Assembly: GCF_018882085.1 (NCBI RefSeq)
Contig: NZ_JACVPB010000010.1
Location: 1 to 64,000, forward strand
Direction: 5' to 3'
DNA from: Polynucleobacter sp. AP-Reno-20A-A9
GTDB taxonomy: Bacteria > Pseudomonadota > Gammaproteobacteria > Burkholderiales > Burkholderiaceae
Length of the DNA stretch: 64,000 nt
Shown piece by piece: positions 16,463 to 24,742 of the stretch (positions within the stretch are counted from its first letter, which is position 1; the number at the start of each line of letters is the position of its first letter). The translations under genes and the position numbers were made by a program. The notes under the pieces are model-generated. The model was not told the origin of the DNA. It saw only the letters and a program-made list of their open reading frames with translations, and did no database searches.

Positions 16463-17392
16463 ATGCAAATATTAATCATGACTGGACCGCACAGCAAAGT
16501 GAGAGAGATTTCTCTCACGGCGCGCCATTTGGTTTTCGGTGGAGCACTCAGTTTGGCCTTGCTCGTAGGTGCAAATGTTGCTATTAACGACGTTACCAAT
16601 GAGACTAAAGATATCTTGCATGCGATGGAGAAAAAAGATCTCTTAGAGAAGCGCTTTATTGCCAACTCAGAAGATGACTATGAGACTAAGCTCATGGAGT
16701 TGCAAGCTAGATTAGATGAAGCGCAGCGTAACCTAGCTCAGCTAGACGACTTGCGTATGCAGTTAGCAAAAACCAATGGTGTGAATTTAGCTAGCAACTC
16801 AAGCAACTCAATCAACTACGGCGACAATGTAGTGAACCTTGGCAATGCACAAGGCGGGCCATTGAGCCCAGCAAATGCGGTAATTAACTTAGGTAATCAA
16901 GGTGAGCAATATGGTGCTCGCTTAGATCGCACCGTACAAGACTCCATTGCACTGAGCAATCGTGTGCAAGAAGTGCAAAAGTCTCTGACACAAAGTTGGG
17001 ATGTATCGAGCTCGATTCCTACGGCTTCACCATTGCCACTCATGCCTCAAGCATCCAGTGGCCTAGGCTATCGTATCGATCCGATTACCCAGCAAACTGC
17101 TTGGCATGAGGGCACAGACTTCCCGGCAGCTTATGGCACACCAATTCTAGCAACAGCAGAGGGTGTCGTGATTCGTGCAGCCTGGGATCAGGAGTATGGA
17201 TATGTAGTCGATGTGCAGCATAAGAACGCAGTGGTAACAAGATATGCCCACGCCCAAGAGATCCTGGTAAAGCAGGGTGACTTTGTAAGACAATCCCAGG
17301 CGATTGCTAAGGTGGGCTCAACTGGAAGATCGACTGGTCCCCACTTACATTATGAGGTCTTAAGGGATGGTGTTACCTTAGGCAAGAACTAA
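16463..17392 (+). CDS. M23 family metallopeptidase (LytM-type)
   Basis: A predicted murein endopeptidase or regulator anchored in the inner membrane. It has a short basic N-terminus, a hydrophobic segment (about residues 24-45), a coiled-coil stretch (about 65-105) and a C-terminal LytM domain. That domain carries both zinc-site motifs intact: HEGTDF (HxxxD) and HLHYEV (HxH). It starts 5 bp after gspF and is probably co-transcribed, so it may open the cell wall for the secreton or the pseudopilus, though M23 genes also sit next to unrelated operons. 309 aa. Confidence 0.85.
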   Translation: MQILIMTGPHSKVREISLTARHLVFGGALSLALLVGANVAINDVTNETKDILHAMEKKDLLEKRFIANSEDDYETKLMELQARLDEAQRNLAQLDDLRMQLAKTNGVNLASNSSNSINYGDNVVNLGNAQGGPLSPANAVINLGNQGEQYGARLDRTVQDSIALSNRVQEVQKSLTQSWDVSSSIPTASPLPLMPQASSGLGYRIDPITQQTAWHEGTDFPAAYGTPILATAEGVVIRAAWDQEYGYVVDVQHKNAVVTRYAHAQEILVKQGDFVRQSQAIAKVGSTGRSTGPHLHYEVLRDGVTLGKN

Positions 17393-17422
17393 TAATTAGT
17401 AGCGCTTCGCTTGATTGCCTAT

Positions 17423-18442
17423 TTAAGGAACTAAGCTTAAGAACAGATACTCTAAGAAGATGATGATATGAACTACACCTTGCAAGAGGGTAGTTCTACC
17501 AATCGCTAGAGTGAGTGCGCCAATAAAGAATGACAAATACATCAATGTCATATTGAGATCACTAATACCCAGACTTAGCGGGAGATTAAAAAAGATCGCA
17601 ATGGCTGCAACTGTCGGAATGGTTAAGCCAATACTGGCTAAAGCCGAACCCAAAGCCAAGTTCAAACTGCTCTGTAGGCGATTAGCCTTAGCTGCCCTAA
17701 CAGCCGCAAAGCCCTCCGGCATTAATACTAGTAGAGCAATGGCTATGCCCACAATCGTTTTAGGTGCGCCTGCAGCTGCAACACCGCGCTCAATGGCTGG
17801 ACTAAGAAGCTCTGCAAGCCCAACTACTGTAATCAGGGATAGCAATAAAAGAGCGCCACTAACTGCCGTCTTCAGTCCACTGGGCTTTGGAGCATGAACA
17901 TTACTATCCGTTTTCTTATCTACCCTCTTCGGCAAGTAGTAGTCGCGATGACTAACGGTTTGGAAGAATAAAAATGCAATGTAGAGCGCAAATGAAGCTA
18001 TGCCTGCAAAAGCAAGCTGGCTCTTTGTGAAGTCAGGACCAGGTGTGCTGACAGTAACAATTGGCATGACCAAAATAAAAGTAGCCAATGCAGTTAATAC
18101 CGCTAATGCTGAATTGGTGCCTTCATTGCGGAAAGTCATCTCATGATGGGTTAAGCCACCCATAAAGATACAGAGACCAATCACACCATTAATCACAATC
18201 ATGACTGTGGCAAATACTGCATCTCTGGCAATGAACTCAGATCCTTCATGACCAGTGAGCATCATCGAAATGATGAGAGATACTTCAATAATAGTGACGC
18301 TAATAGACAGTATCAAGGTGCCAAATGGCTCACCAGTTTTATGTGCAATCACTTCAGCATGGTGAACGGCTGAGAGAACTGCTCCAATCAGCGTGACGCT
18401 CATGAGCGCGATGAACCAAGTTTGGCTGAGTAAGTTAGTCAT
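17423..18442 (-). CDS. chaA: ChaA-type calcium/sodium:proton antiporter
   Basis: A 339-aa polytopic member of the cation/proton exchanger superfamily. The two inverted alpha repeats are visible: GEPFGTLILSISVTIIEVSLIISMML with the conserved acidic residue, and the later VLMPEGFAAVRAAKANRLQSSLNLALGSALASIGLTIP. The family exports Na+, Ca2+ or K+ in exchange for protons; the ion cannot be decided from sequence. It stands alone, divergent from cbiX and convergent with the M23 gene. Confidence 0.85.
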   Translation of the reverse strand: MTNLLSQTWFIALMSVTLIGAVLSAVHHAEVIAHKTGEPFGTLILSISVTIIEVSLIISMMLTGHEGSEFIARDAVFATVMIVINGVIGLCIFMGGLTHHEMTFRNEGTNSALAVLTALATFILVMPIVTVSTPGPDFTKSQLAFAGIASFALYIAFLFFQTVSHRDYYLPKRVDKKTDSNVHAPKPSGLKTAVSGALLLLSLITVVGLAELLSPAIERGVAAAGAPKTIVGIAIALLVLMPEGFAAVRAAKANRLQSSLNLALGSALASIGLTIPTVAAIAIFFNLPLSLGISDLNMTLMYLSFFIGALTLAIGRTTLLQGVVHIIIFLEYLFLSLVP

Positions 18443-18532
18443 AGGCTGTCTGATTTGATCTTCAAAATAAGGTTAAGCTATCGGTAAATCGTATAACAGT
18501 TGAGTCATATTAAAGAGAGTGTATAGCCATCC

Positions 18533-18901
18533 ATGAAAGCCATGATCTTATTTGGGCACGGTGCCCGTGATAGCCGCTGGCGTGAGCCTTTTGATCGTTT
18601 GGCTGCTTTATGGCAAGAGCAGCATCCCAGCATACCTGTAGAGTTGGCTTTCTTGGAAATGATGCAGCCTTCACTAGAGGAGGCGGTTGCTAGCCTGAGC
18701 GCTAAAGGCGCCACTGAATTGACTATCGTGCCAGTTTTCTTTGGGCAGGGCGGCCACTTACGAAATGACTTCCCAGTGTTACTAGAAGAGTGCCGGGGTA
18801 AATTCCCCAACGTTCAATTAAGCGCGACGCCTGCTGTTGGTGAGGATTTGGCTGTCTTGCAAGCGATTGTCGATTTTGGGAGTCGAAAAATAGGGTTGTA
18901 A
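18533..18901 (+). CDS. cbiX: sirohydrochlorin chelatase, CbiX/SirB type
   Basis: This short (122 aa) single-domain chelatase inserts metal into sirohydrochlorin, ferrous iron for sirohaem or cobalt for cobalamin. Conserved features are LFGHGARDSRW with the metal-binding His at the start, the ELAFLEMMQPSLEEAV segment, and TIVPVFFGQGGHLRNDFP with the second His. Next to it on the other strand are cobA and the sirohaem enzyme cysI, so sirohaem synthesis is the likely role. It is divergent from chaA. Confidence 0.85.
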   Translation: MKAMILFGHGARDSRWREPFDRLAALWQEQHPSIPVELAFLEMMQPSLEEAVASLSAKGATELTIVPVFFGQGGHLRNDFPVLLEECRGKFPNVQLSATPAVGEDLAVLQAIVDFGSRKIGL

Positions 18902-18914
18902 TCATTAGCCATAC

Positions 18915-18957
18915 TTGTAATACAGGTATGTAATATAATTACATACCTGTATTACAA
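18915..18957. promoter_or_regulatory. 43-bp perfect palindrome, operator/promoter of the DUF6516 module
   Basis: The left arm TTGTAATACAGGTATGTAAT (18915-18934) is the exact reverse complement of the right arm (18938-18957), with a 3-bp centre. The consensus -10 hexamer TATAAT lies at 18934-18939, precisely across the centre. The toxin ATG follows only 6 bp after the palindrome and has no Shine-Dalgarno sequence. A regulator bound here would cover the promoter, which fits autoregulation by the HTH antitoxin of the pair. As RNA, transcripts starting downstream of the -10 would retain only part of the right arm. Confidence 0.75.
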
Positions 18958-18963
18958 TGAGCC

Positions 18964-19305
18964 ATGACAAAAAAAGTTAGGCCTAAGCTTGAATCCTTAA
19001 TTGAACGAGAAACATTTAAGTTAAAGGCAGGTAGCGGTGGCGGTGTTTTGAGCTTTGAAGTTTGGGGTTATATCAGTGAGGGTAAAACAGTAGTGACTCG
19101 CTATAACCTGGCATATATCAATCGGTTGATTTGCCAAAAAGATAATGGCAGAGTGCTTGGATTTGACAATGCTCATGACTATCACCACAAGCACTACATG
19201 GGTAAGGTGACCCCAGTATCTTTTGTAAGTTATGAAAAAACATTAGAACGTTTTGAAAAAGAGTGGCAAGAAATTATCAAGGAAGTAAAAAAGGGTAAAA
19301 AATGA
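18964..19305 (+). CDS. DUF6516-type protein, probable toxin of a toxin-antitoxin pair
   Basis: This 113-aa protein is basic at its C-terminus. It resembles the DUF6516 group, which is usually encoded with an HTH partner (recalled resemblance, not searched). Visible elements are a strand-rich N-terminal half (FEVWGYISEGKTVVTRYNLAYIN), a His-rich stretch DNAHDYHHKHYMGK that could form an active site, and a C-terminal amphipathic Lys/Glu helix. It precedes the HTH gene with an ATGA overlap, and a large palindrome sits immediately upstream. Which of the two is the toxin is inferred from the partner's DNA-binding fold. Confidence 0.6.
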   Translation: MTKKVRPKLESLIERETFKLKAGSGGGVLSFEVWGYISEGKTVVTRYNLAYINRLICQKDNGRVLGFDNAHDYHHKHYMGKVTPVSFVSYEKTLERFEKEWQEIIKEVKKGKK

Positions 19306-19676
19306 CAAAGATGATAATTCGTACCGATACCGTTGAAGGCTTCTTTGATCGCGCTAAAAAGGCCGCCCAAAAAAGTGATCGTGGAGAGGCGCTCAAGAAA
19401 TCGGCCACCTTTTCGTTTGAAGACCCGCAAGAGATGTTTATGGTGCTATCCGAGGCGCGTAGACGTCTAATGCTGGAGGTGATGAATGAGCCCAAAACTA
19501 TTACGCAATTAAGTCATAAATTGCACCGTGATCGCTCTGCTATCAATAAAGATATTGGGATGTTAGAAAAGATTGGCCTTTTGGTGTCACAAAAGATTAG
19601 TAACCCAGGGCATGGTATCGAAAAGATGGTTCAAACAGTTGCGCCCAAGATTGAGATGATTGCAACTTTAGGGTAA
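19302..19676 (+). CDS. winged-helix HTH protein, probable antitoxin
   Basis: The 124-aa product carries a winged helix-turn-helix in its C-terminal two thirds (LSEARRRLMLEVMNEPKTITQLSHKLHRDRSAINKDIGMLEKIGLLVSQ), of the HVO_A0114/MarR-like kind, and a short N-terminal region that could contact the partner. The start overlaps the preceding stop (ATGA). With the upstream 43-bp palindrome it is the obvious candidate for the module's autorepressor. It converges with cobA, only 5 bp away. Confidence 0.65.
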   Translation: MTKMIIRTDTVEGFFDRAKKAAQKSDRGEALKKSATFSFEDPQEMFMVLSEARRRLMLEVMNEPKTITQLSHKLHRDRSAINKDIGMLEKIGLLVSQKISNPGHGIEKMVQTVAPKIEMIATLG

Positions 19677-19681
19677 CCCTT

Positions 19682-20497
19682 TTAGCCTGCTTTCTGCAGG
19701 CATTCATCAATTTTTTCCTCAGCGGTATCTGAGGCTAATGTGCTAGGGGATCTCAGAGCCTCACCAATCATAATAAGTGCAGGTGAGGCGCTATCAAACC
19801 ACTGATCTGCTTTGCCAGCAGCCAACTCTTGTAAGGTGCTCGTCCATAAACGCTCGCGTGGAGTGCTCACTGCTTCCAAGATTTGCACTGGCGTGTTGCT
19901 ATGTTGATTGGGGCTTTGTTCAATCAGTTGTTGTGCAATACGCGCCGCATCTTTGCGACCCATGTAATACACCAGGGTGTCGGCTGAAGGATTTGAAATA
20001 GGCTGCCCTGGAGCGACATTCTCAGCGCCCTGAGCTAAGGTGATAAACGCCACGCTACGGGATACTCCACGCAATGTCAGTGACTGCTGAATGCTTGCTG
20101 CGCCAGCCAGGGCGGCAGTAATTCCCGGCACCACCTGAACTTCAATCCCAGCAGCTTTGAGAGCCTGGATTTCTTCATCGGCACGACCAAATAGCATCGG
20201 GTCGCCACCTTTGAGGCGCACAATCACTTGATGCTTTTGTGCGGCATCCACTAAGCGCTTATTAATAAACTGCTGTGCTGAGGATAGCTTGCCGCAACGT
20301 TTACCCACTTCGATTTGAATGGCTTTGGGGCAAAGCTTCAGCATCTCAGGGTCAACCAAAGCATCGTAGAAAACAATGTCCGCTTGTGCCAATAGTTTGG
20401 CGCCACGTACTGTAATCAGATCCACAGCACCCGGTCCGGCACCTACTAAATATACTTTCCCAAGTGTATTGTTGTTATTGGTAGATATTGTTGTCAT
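19682..20497 (-). CDS. cobA: uroporphyrinogen-III C-methyltransferase (SUMT)
   Basis: It methylates uroporphyrinogen III twice with S-adenosylmethionine to give precorrin-2, the first step to sirohaem and B12. The start of the fold is VYLVGAGPGAVDLITVRGAKLLAQADIVFYDALV, followed by VGKRCGKLSSAQQFINKRL, VRLKGGDPMLFGRADEE and VVPGITAALAGAASIQQSLTLRGVS, all standard for the family. 271 aa, the size of a stand-alone CobA rather than a CysG fusion. It is the last gene of the cysI-DUF934-cobA operon. The dehydrogenase step (precorrin-2 to sirohydrochlorin) is not encoded here, while a chelatase (cbiX) is. Confidence 0.92.
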   Translation of the reverse strand: MTTISTNNNNTLGKVYLVGAGPGAVDLITVRGAKLLAQADIVFYDALVDPEMLKLCPKAIQIEVGKRCGKLSSAQQFINKRLVDAAQKHQVIVRLKGGDPMLFGRADEEIQALKAAGIEVQVVPGITAALAGAASIQQSLTLRGVSRSVAFITLAQGAENVAPGQPISNPSADTLVYYMGRKDAARIAQQLIEQSPNQHSNTPVQILEAVSTPRERLWTSTLQELAAGKADQWFDSASPALIMIGEALRSPSTLASDTAEEKIDECLQKAG

Positions 20498-20515
20498 AGT
20501 TGCAGAATCGACTTC

Positions 20516-21082
20516 CTAGGCGCTTAATGTTGAACGCTTATCACGCCAGCTATTTTGGGTGGTGACCGTATACAAATCAAATTGTTTTAAGGCGACATCT
20601 AGGTTTTGATCGGGGCGCAAAGCAAAGCTATCAAAGCCAACACGAGCGCCCTGCAGGAGCTGGTCAATCAACACATCACCAATGGCGCGGATCTCACCTT
20701 GCCAAGCAAAACGATTACGCAATAAGGCGGCAGTGCTAAAGCTGCGACCATCTCTAAAGATGGGGAAGTGTGCAGCCACTAAAGGCCAAGCCTGTTTGCC
20801 TGCATCAATCATATCGGCGTGCTTCAGAATGTCATCATCAGTGGCAAGCCAAACGCCAATCTGACCATTCTGGGTTTTGGCAATCACGTCTGCTTCATGA
20901 TGATGCTCAAGCCACCATGTAAACGGTACCAATACTTTGTGGGCGCCATGCTCTAAGTCAGGTAAACCACCTTCATCTTGGCTGCCGCTCCATACTTGCC
21001 ATTCATTTGGGGCGAGGGTGGGTTTATCGCCTTTGGGGAAATGCAAAATCTCTTGATGGGAGGTGATATTGAGTTGACTCAT
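20516..21082 (-). CDS. DUF934 protein of the sulfite-reduction operon
   Basis: A 188-aa protein of the DUF934 family, which in Beta- and Alphaproteobacteria is almost always encoded between the sulfite reductase and other assimilatory sulfate-reduction genes. Typical segments are LVPFTWWLEHH, IGVWLATDDDI, WPLVAAHFPIFRDGRSFSTAALLRNRFAWQGEIRAIGDVLIDQL and FDSFALRPDQ. Its biochemical role is not established; a link between reductase and electron supply has been proposed from context. Its ATG overlaps the cysI stop by 4 bp. Confidence 0.85.
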   Translation of the reverse strand: MSQLNITSHQEILHFPKGDKPTLAPNEWQVWSGSQDEGGLPDLEHGAHKVLVPFTWWLEHHHEADVIAKTQNGQIGVWLATDDDILKHADMIDAGKQAWPLVAAHFPIFRDGRSFSTAALLRNRFAWQGEIRAIGDVLIDQLLQGARVGFDSFALRPDQNLDVALKQFDLYTVTTQNSWRDKRSTLSA

Positions 21083-22794
21083 GCAACACCCCCTTCAATC
21101 ACGCTCTCTTTTTTCTTAGCGTTCTCACCTTTATCTCTATAGGCCGCTTCTTTAAAGGGTGCTACCCCAACGCGACGATAAGTCTCAATGAATGGCTCAT
21201 CGCCACTGCGCTCACCTACATAAGTGTTGATTACATTGGTGATGACATCTGGAATTTCATCGGCGTAGAAAGAAGGGCCAATGACTTTGCCAATTGAGGC
21301 GGCACTGCCTTGCTCACCACCCAGTGTGATCTGATACCACTCTTCACCGTCTTTATCAACGCCGAGCACCCCGATATTGCCCACGTGGTGGTGGCCACAG
21401 GAGTTAATGCAGCCGGAGATGTTCAGGTTGATATCGCCCAAATCAAATAAATAATCTAAATCATCAAAGCGCTCTTGAATCGCTTTAGCAATCGGAAGAG
21501 ATTTAGCGTTGGCGAGGGAGCAGAAGTCGCCGCCAGGACAAGCAATGATGTCAGTCAACAGGCCAATGTTTGGCAAGGCAACTTTCTGCTTCTTGGCTTC
21601 TTGCCAGAGTTCAAATAACTTGGCTTGCTCAACATCGGCTAATACTAAGTTTTGCTCATGAGTCACACGTAACTCTCCAAAACTATATTGATCGGCAAGA
21701 TCGGCAATGGCATTCATCTGCGCAGTAGTAGCATCACCAGGTGCTACTGTGCCATGTGGTTTGAGTGACAGAATAACGCTGGCATAACCTGGGATCTGAT
21801 GTGGCTTCACATTACGTTCAATCCAACGAGCAAATGCAGCACGCTCTGCATCTGGGGCGCCAGCTAAAACTTGGTCAGCGCTCAATGCGGGCAAGCTCTT
21901 GTATGCCGGCTTTGTGAAATGCTGAGCAATACGATCCCACTCAGCTTGAGTAAAGTTATCATCACCATTTTTAATATGAGTCCACTCACCCTCGACTTGA
22001 CGAGCGAATTCTTCTGGGCCTAAGGCTTTGACTAAGATCTTGATACGGGCTTTGTAGAGGTTATCTCTTCTGCCGAAGCGGTTGTAAACACGCAGCAGAG
22101 CGGTGAGATAGCTTGGTAGTACATTCCAAGGAAGTCCTTGTTTAATCAGGGATCCAAGGATCGGGGTGCGACCCATGCCGCCACCAGCATAGATGTCAGC
22201 AGTTAATTCTCCAGCAGTATTTTTCTTGAGCTCGATACCAACATCGTGGCAAAGCAATACAGTGCGATCTTCTTTGGCACCATTGACTGCGAACTTAAAT
22301 TTACGCGGTAAGTGAGCGAACTCAGGATGCAGGGTTGACCACTGACGTAAGAGCTCACAAATAGGACGAGTGTCGACATATTCATCAGCGGCAACTCCAG
22401 CAAAGGCATCGCTTGTGATGTTGCGGATGCAGTTTCCAGAAGTTTGGATTGCATGCATTTCTACTTTAGCAAGCTCAGCCAAAATATCCGGAGTGTCTTC
22501 TAACGTTACCCAGTTGTACTGAATATTTTGACGTGTAGTGAAATGACCATAACCACGGTCATACTTTTCTGAGATGAGTGCCAGCGTGCGTAATTGCTTT
22601 GCACTAAACAAACCGTAAGGAATGGCAACGCGCAGCATGTAAGCGTGCCGTTGGTGATACAAACCATTTTGGAGTCGTAGCGGACGGAATTCTTCTTCGG
22701 CAAGGGTGCCGTCTAGGCGCCTCGCAACCTGGTCGCGAAATTGGGCAACCCGTTGATCTACAAGGGTTTGGTCAATGGCATCGTATTTATACAT
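21079..22794 (-). CDS. cysI: assimilatory nitrite/sulfite reductase, haemoprotein subunit
   Basis: The 571-aa cytoplasmic enzyme uses sirohaem and a [4Fe-4S] cluster to reduce sulfite to sulfide in six electrons. The duplicated ferrite-reductase fold is visible (GYGHFTTRQNIQYNWV and FGELRVTHEQNLVLADV). The cluster/sirohaem ligands are intact as CPGGDFC near residues 418-424 and GCINSCGHHHVGNIG near 459-464. Sulfite rather than nitrite as substrate is inferred from its DUF934 and cobA partners. It is the first gene of the operon, with a promoter presumably in 22795-22973, where TGTCATATTTGACA forms a small inverted repeat. Confidence 0.92.
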   Translation of the reverse strand: MYKYDAIDQTLVDQRVAQFRDQVARRLDGTLAEEEFRPLRLQNGLYHQRHAYMLRVAIPYGLFSAKQLRTLALISEKYDRGYGHFTTRQNIQYNWVTLEDTPDILAELAKVEMHAIQTSGNCIRNITSDAFAGVAADEYVDTRPICELLRQWSTLHPEFAHLPRKFKFAVNGAKEDRTVLLCHDVGIELKKNTAGELTADIYAGGGMGRTPILGSLIKQGLPWNVLPSYLTALLRVYNRFGRRDNLYKARIKILVKALGPEEFARQVEGEWTHIKNGDDNFTQAEWDRIAQHFTKPAYKSLPALSADQVLAGAPDAERAAFARWIERNVKPHQIPGYASVILSLKPHGTVAPGDATTAQMNAIADLADQYSFGELRVTHEQNLVLADVEQAKLFELWQEAKKQKVALPNIGLLTDIIACPGGDFCSLANAKSLPIAKAIQERFDDLDYLFDLGDINLNISGCINSCGHHHVGNIGVLGVDKDGEEWYQITLGGEQGSAASIGKVIGPSFYADEIPDVITNVINTYVGERSGDEPFIETYRRVGVAPFKEAAYRDKGENAKKKESVIEGGVA

Positions 22795-22973
22795 AAGAAG
22801 GCTATTGTCATATTTGACAGATATTTCTACAAATAATTAAAAGTTGATCCTATATATTTAAATTCATATAAAGATGCTGAATTTGATCGTTATTTAAAAA
22901 GTCTGCTTCAATAGGCTCAGAGGGATAAAAAGCCCCAAGAATTGCATTAAATAAACAATAGCGGAGACAAAAG

Positions 22974-24251
22974 ATGAAGAAATTAAGGGCGATCAGCCTT
23001 ATTGCTGGTTTATTAGCCAGTACAACCCTGTTTGCAGCGGATACCTCAAAAGCACCATTGCCTTTAAGCGCCACCCCAGGGCAAGGATTTAGCCAAGAAG
23101 GTCTCAAGAGAATCGATGCGTTCTTTGCCGATCAAATTGCCGCCAATAACATGGCTGGTGCTGTTCTAGCGGTCTCTAAAAATGGCAAGCTCACGATCTT
23201 TAAACCTTATGGGTATTTAGATAAAGCAAACAATAAGCCAATGACTACGGATGCCATTTTCAATTTGGCATCGATGACCAAGGTAATGTCCTCAGTGAGC
23301 GCCTTAACTTTTTATGAGGAAGGCAAACTTCCTTTGAATGCGTCGATCTCCAATTGGCTACCGCAATTTAAGGATATGAAAGTTGGCCAAGTTGATAGCG
23401 ATGGAAAGCTCAATTTAGTGCCAGCTAAAAATCCGATTACCGTCCAAGATCTCATGCGTCATACCAATGGCTTAACGTATGGCGGTCGTGGCGCTACACC
23501 AGTGCATAAGACCTACCCTGCTGGCTCTGCACCAGCAGCAGTGCAATACACAGCAGCAGAATTTATTGATAAGTTAGCGAGTAATCCATTGTTGTATGAG
23601 CCTGGCACTGCTTGGGATTATGGTTTTGGTATCGATGTGCTTGGCATTATTGAAGAAAAAATTGCCAGCAAATCATTGGGCGCGATCATGCAAGAGCGCA
23701 TTTGGAATAAGGTTGGCATGCCGAACACTACCTTTGATCTTGCCGAAAAAGATCGTCCGCGTTTAGCGCAGCCGCTTCCAATTGATCCATTGACTGGCAA
23801 ACCACAGAAGGTGGATATTCATACGCAGAAAGTGAAGTTTGATTGTGGTGGTTCCTGTGCTTATTCCACTGCGGGTGATTACATTCGTTTTGGACAAATG
23901 TTGCTGAATGGTGGCAGCTTAGAGGGTAAGCGCGTGCTTGGCCCACAGACTGTTGCGTTCATGACATCAAACCATCTCAATAAAGATATTAAGAACAATG
24001 TGAGTGGTACTGAGCCAGGACGTATGGGTTATGGGTTTGGTTTGGGTGTAGCGGTTCGTACTGATAGAGGCTTATCAGCCATTAACGGTAACGTTGGCGA
24101 CTTTACTTGGAACGGCGCTTACGGAACCATCTTCTGGGCTGACCCCAAAGAGCAGATGGTTGTAGTGATGATGGGCGTTGCACCAGGAGAAATTCGTAAG
24201 GTACATCGTGAGCAACTTAACGCAGTCATTTATGGAGCGCTAGAGAAGTAA
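22974..24251 (+). CDS. secreted beta-lactamase-family serine hydrolase
   Basis: The 425-aa protein belongs to the class C beta-lactamase/esterase EstB/penicillin-binding-like fold. It begins with a clear signal peptide (MKKLRAISLIAGLLASTTLFA) and carries the SxxK nucleophile motif SMTK in FNLASMTKVMSSV. Later come the tyrosine region (CAYSTAGDY) and the C-terminal GDFTWNGAYGTIFWADP block, where beta-lactamases have KTG. Esterase activity is more likely than antibiotic hydrolysis, but the substrate is unknown. It is divergent from cysI and followed by a strong terminator. Confidence 0.82.
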   Translation: MKKLRAISLIAGLLASTTLFAADTSKAPLPLSATPGQGFSQEGLKRIDAFFADQIAANNMAGAVLAVSKNGKLTIFKPYGYLDKANNKPMTTDAIFNLASMTKVMSSVSALTFYEEGKLPLNASISNWLPQFKDMKVGQVDSDGKLNLVPAKNPITVQDLMRHTNGLTYGGRGATPVHKTYPAGSAPAAVQYTAAEFIDKLASNPLLYEPGTAWDYGFGIDVLGIIEEKIASKSLGAIMQERIWNKVGMPNTTFDLAEKDRPRLAQPLPIDPLTGKPQKVDIHTQKVKFDCGGSCAYSTAGDYIRFGQMLLNGGSLEGKRVLGPQTVAFMTSNHLNKDIKNNVSGTEPGRMGYGFGLGVAVRTDRGLSAINGNVGDFTWNGAYGTIFWADPKEQMVVVMMGVAPGEIRKVHREQLNAVIYGALEK

Positions 24252-24300
24252 TGCATCTAGGTACCATTATTTGAGTATGGTTTTTCCGCTCTTTAAAATA

Positions 24301-24331
24301 AACGCAGTCACTAAATATGACTGCGTTTTTT
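24301..24331 (+). terminator. intrinsic terminator after the serine hydrolase gene
   Basis: AACGCAGTCA (24301-24310) and TGACTGCGTT (24318-24327) form a perfect 10-bp stem with a 7-nt loop, directly followed by a T run. It lies 50 bp after the hydrolase stop and should end that transcript. Confidence 0.85.
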
Positions 24332-24399
24332 ATTGTTTAAATTTTTTCGAAGGAGATCGACATGATGTAACTAGTAAATAAAAGTAAGAGGAGTTTGTT

Positions 24400-24714
24400 A
24401 TGTCGAGAACATTTAGACGTAAAAATCAAAAACATGAATATATTTGGGTGTTAAAAGATTGGGATACCTTTTTTAAGGGGGTGCGTACCGTTCACCATAG
24501 CCCGAAATCACCTGCTGGACGTAAAGCAATCGCAGTTTTTCACTCAGATGCACAGGTCACCATGGCAAGTGCGGCACCTCGTTGGTATCGGAGGGCATTT
24601 GAGCATCGGCGCCGCACAAGAAATAACAGGGTAATGAGGCTATGGCTTAAGGGTTTGGCAGATCCGATTTTTGAGGTCCGCCATAGACATGATGCTAATT
24701 GGTCATGGTGGTAA
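24400..24714 (+). CDS. small basic protein of unknown function
   Basis: A 104-aa, strongly basic product (many Arg, Lys and His; clusters FRRKNQKHEY, YRRAFEHRRRTRNNR, VRHRHD) with seven Trp residues and the ending ANWSWW. AAGAGGAG sits seven bases before the ATG, so it is very likely translated. No domain is recognised. The composition suggests nucleic-acid or phage-related binding, but that is only a guess. It lies between a terminator and a toxin-antitoxin module, typical accessory DNA. Confidence 0.6.
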   Translation: MSRTFRRKNQKHEYIWVLKDWDTFFKGVRTVHHSPKSPAGRKAIAVFHSDAQVTMASAAPRWYRRAFEHRRRTRNNRVMRLWLKGLADPIFEVRHRHDANWSWW

Positions 24715-24742
24715 TGCCGGCAGTCAGGTAATTTTTGGGGGA

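Noticed and set aside
15950..16468. Minus-strand frame of 172 codons inside gspF
   Set aside because: Antisense to a canonical gspF; no recognisable domain.
17389..17401. ACTAAT/ATTAGT palindrome after the M23 gene as a terminator
   Set aside because: No GC in the stem core and no U tract; it would not terminate.
22795..22973. Possible riboswitch or CysB site upstream of cysI
   Set aside because: Only a 5-bp TGTCA/TGACA inverted repeat is visible; no conserved riboswitch core could be recognised.
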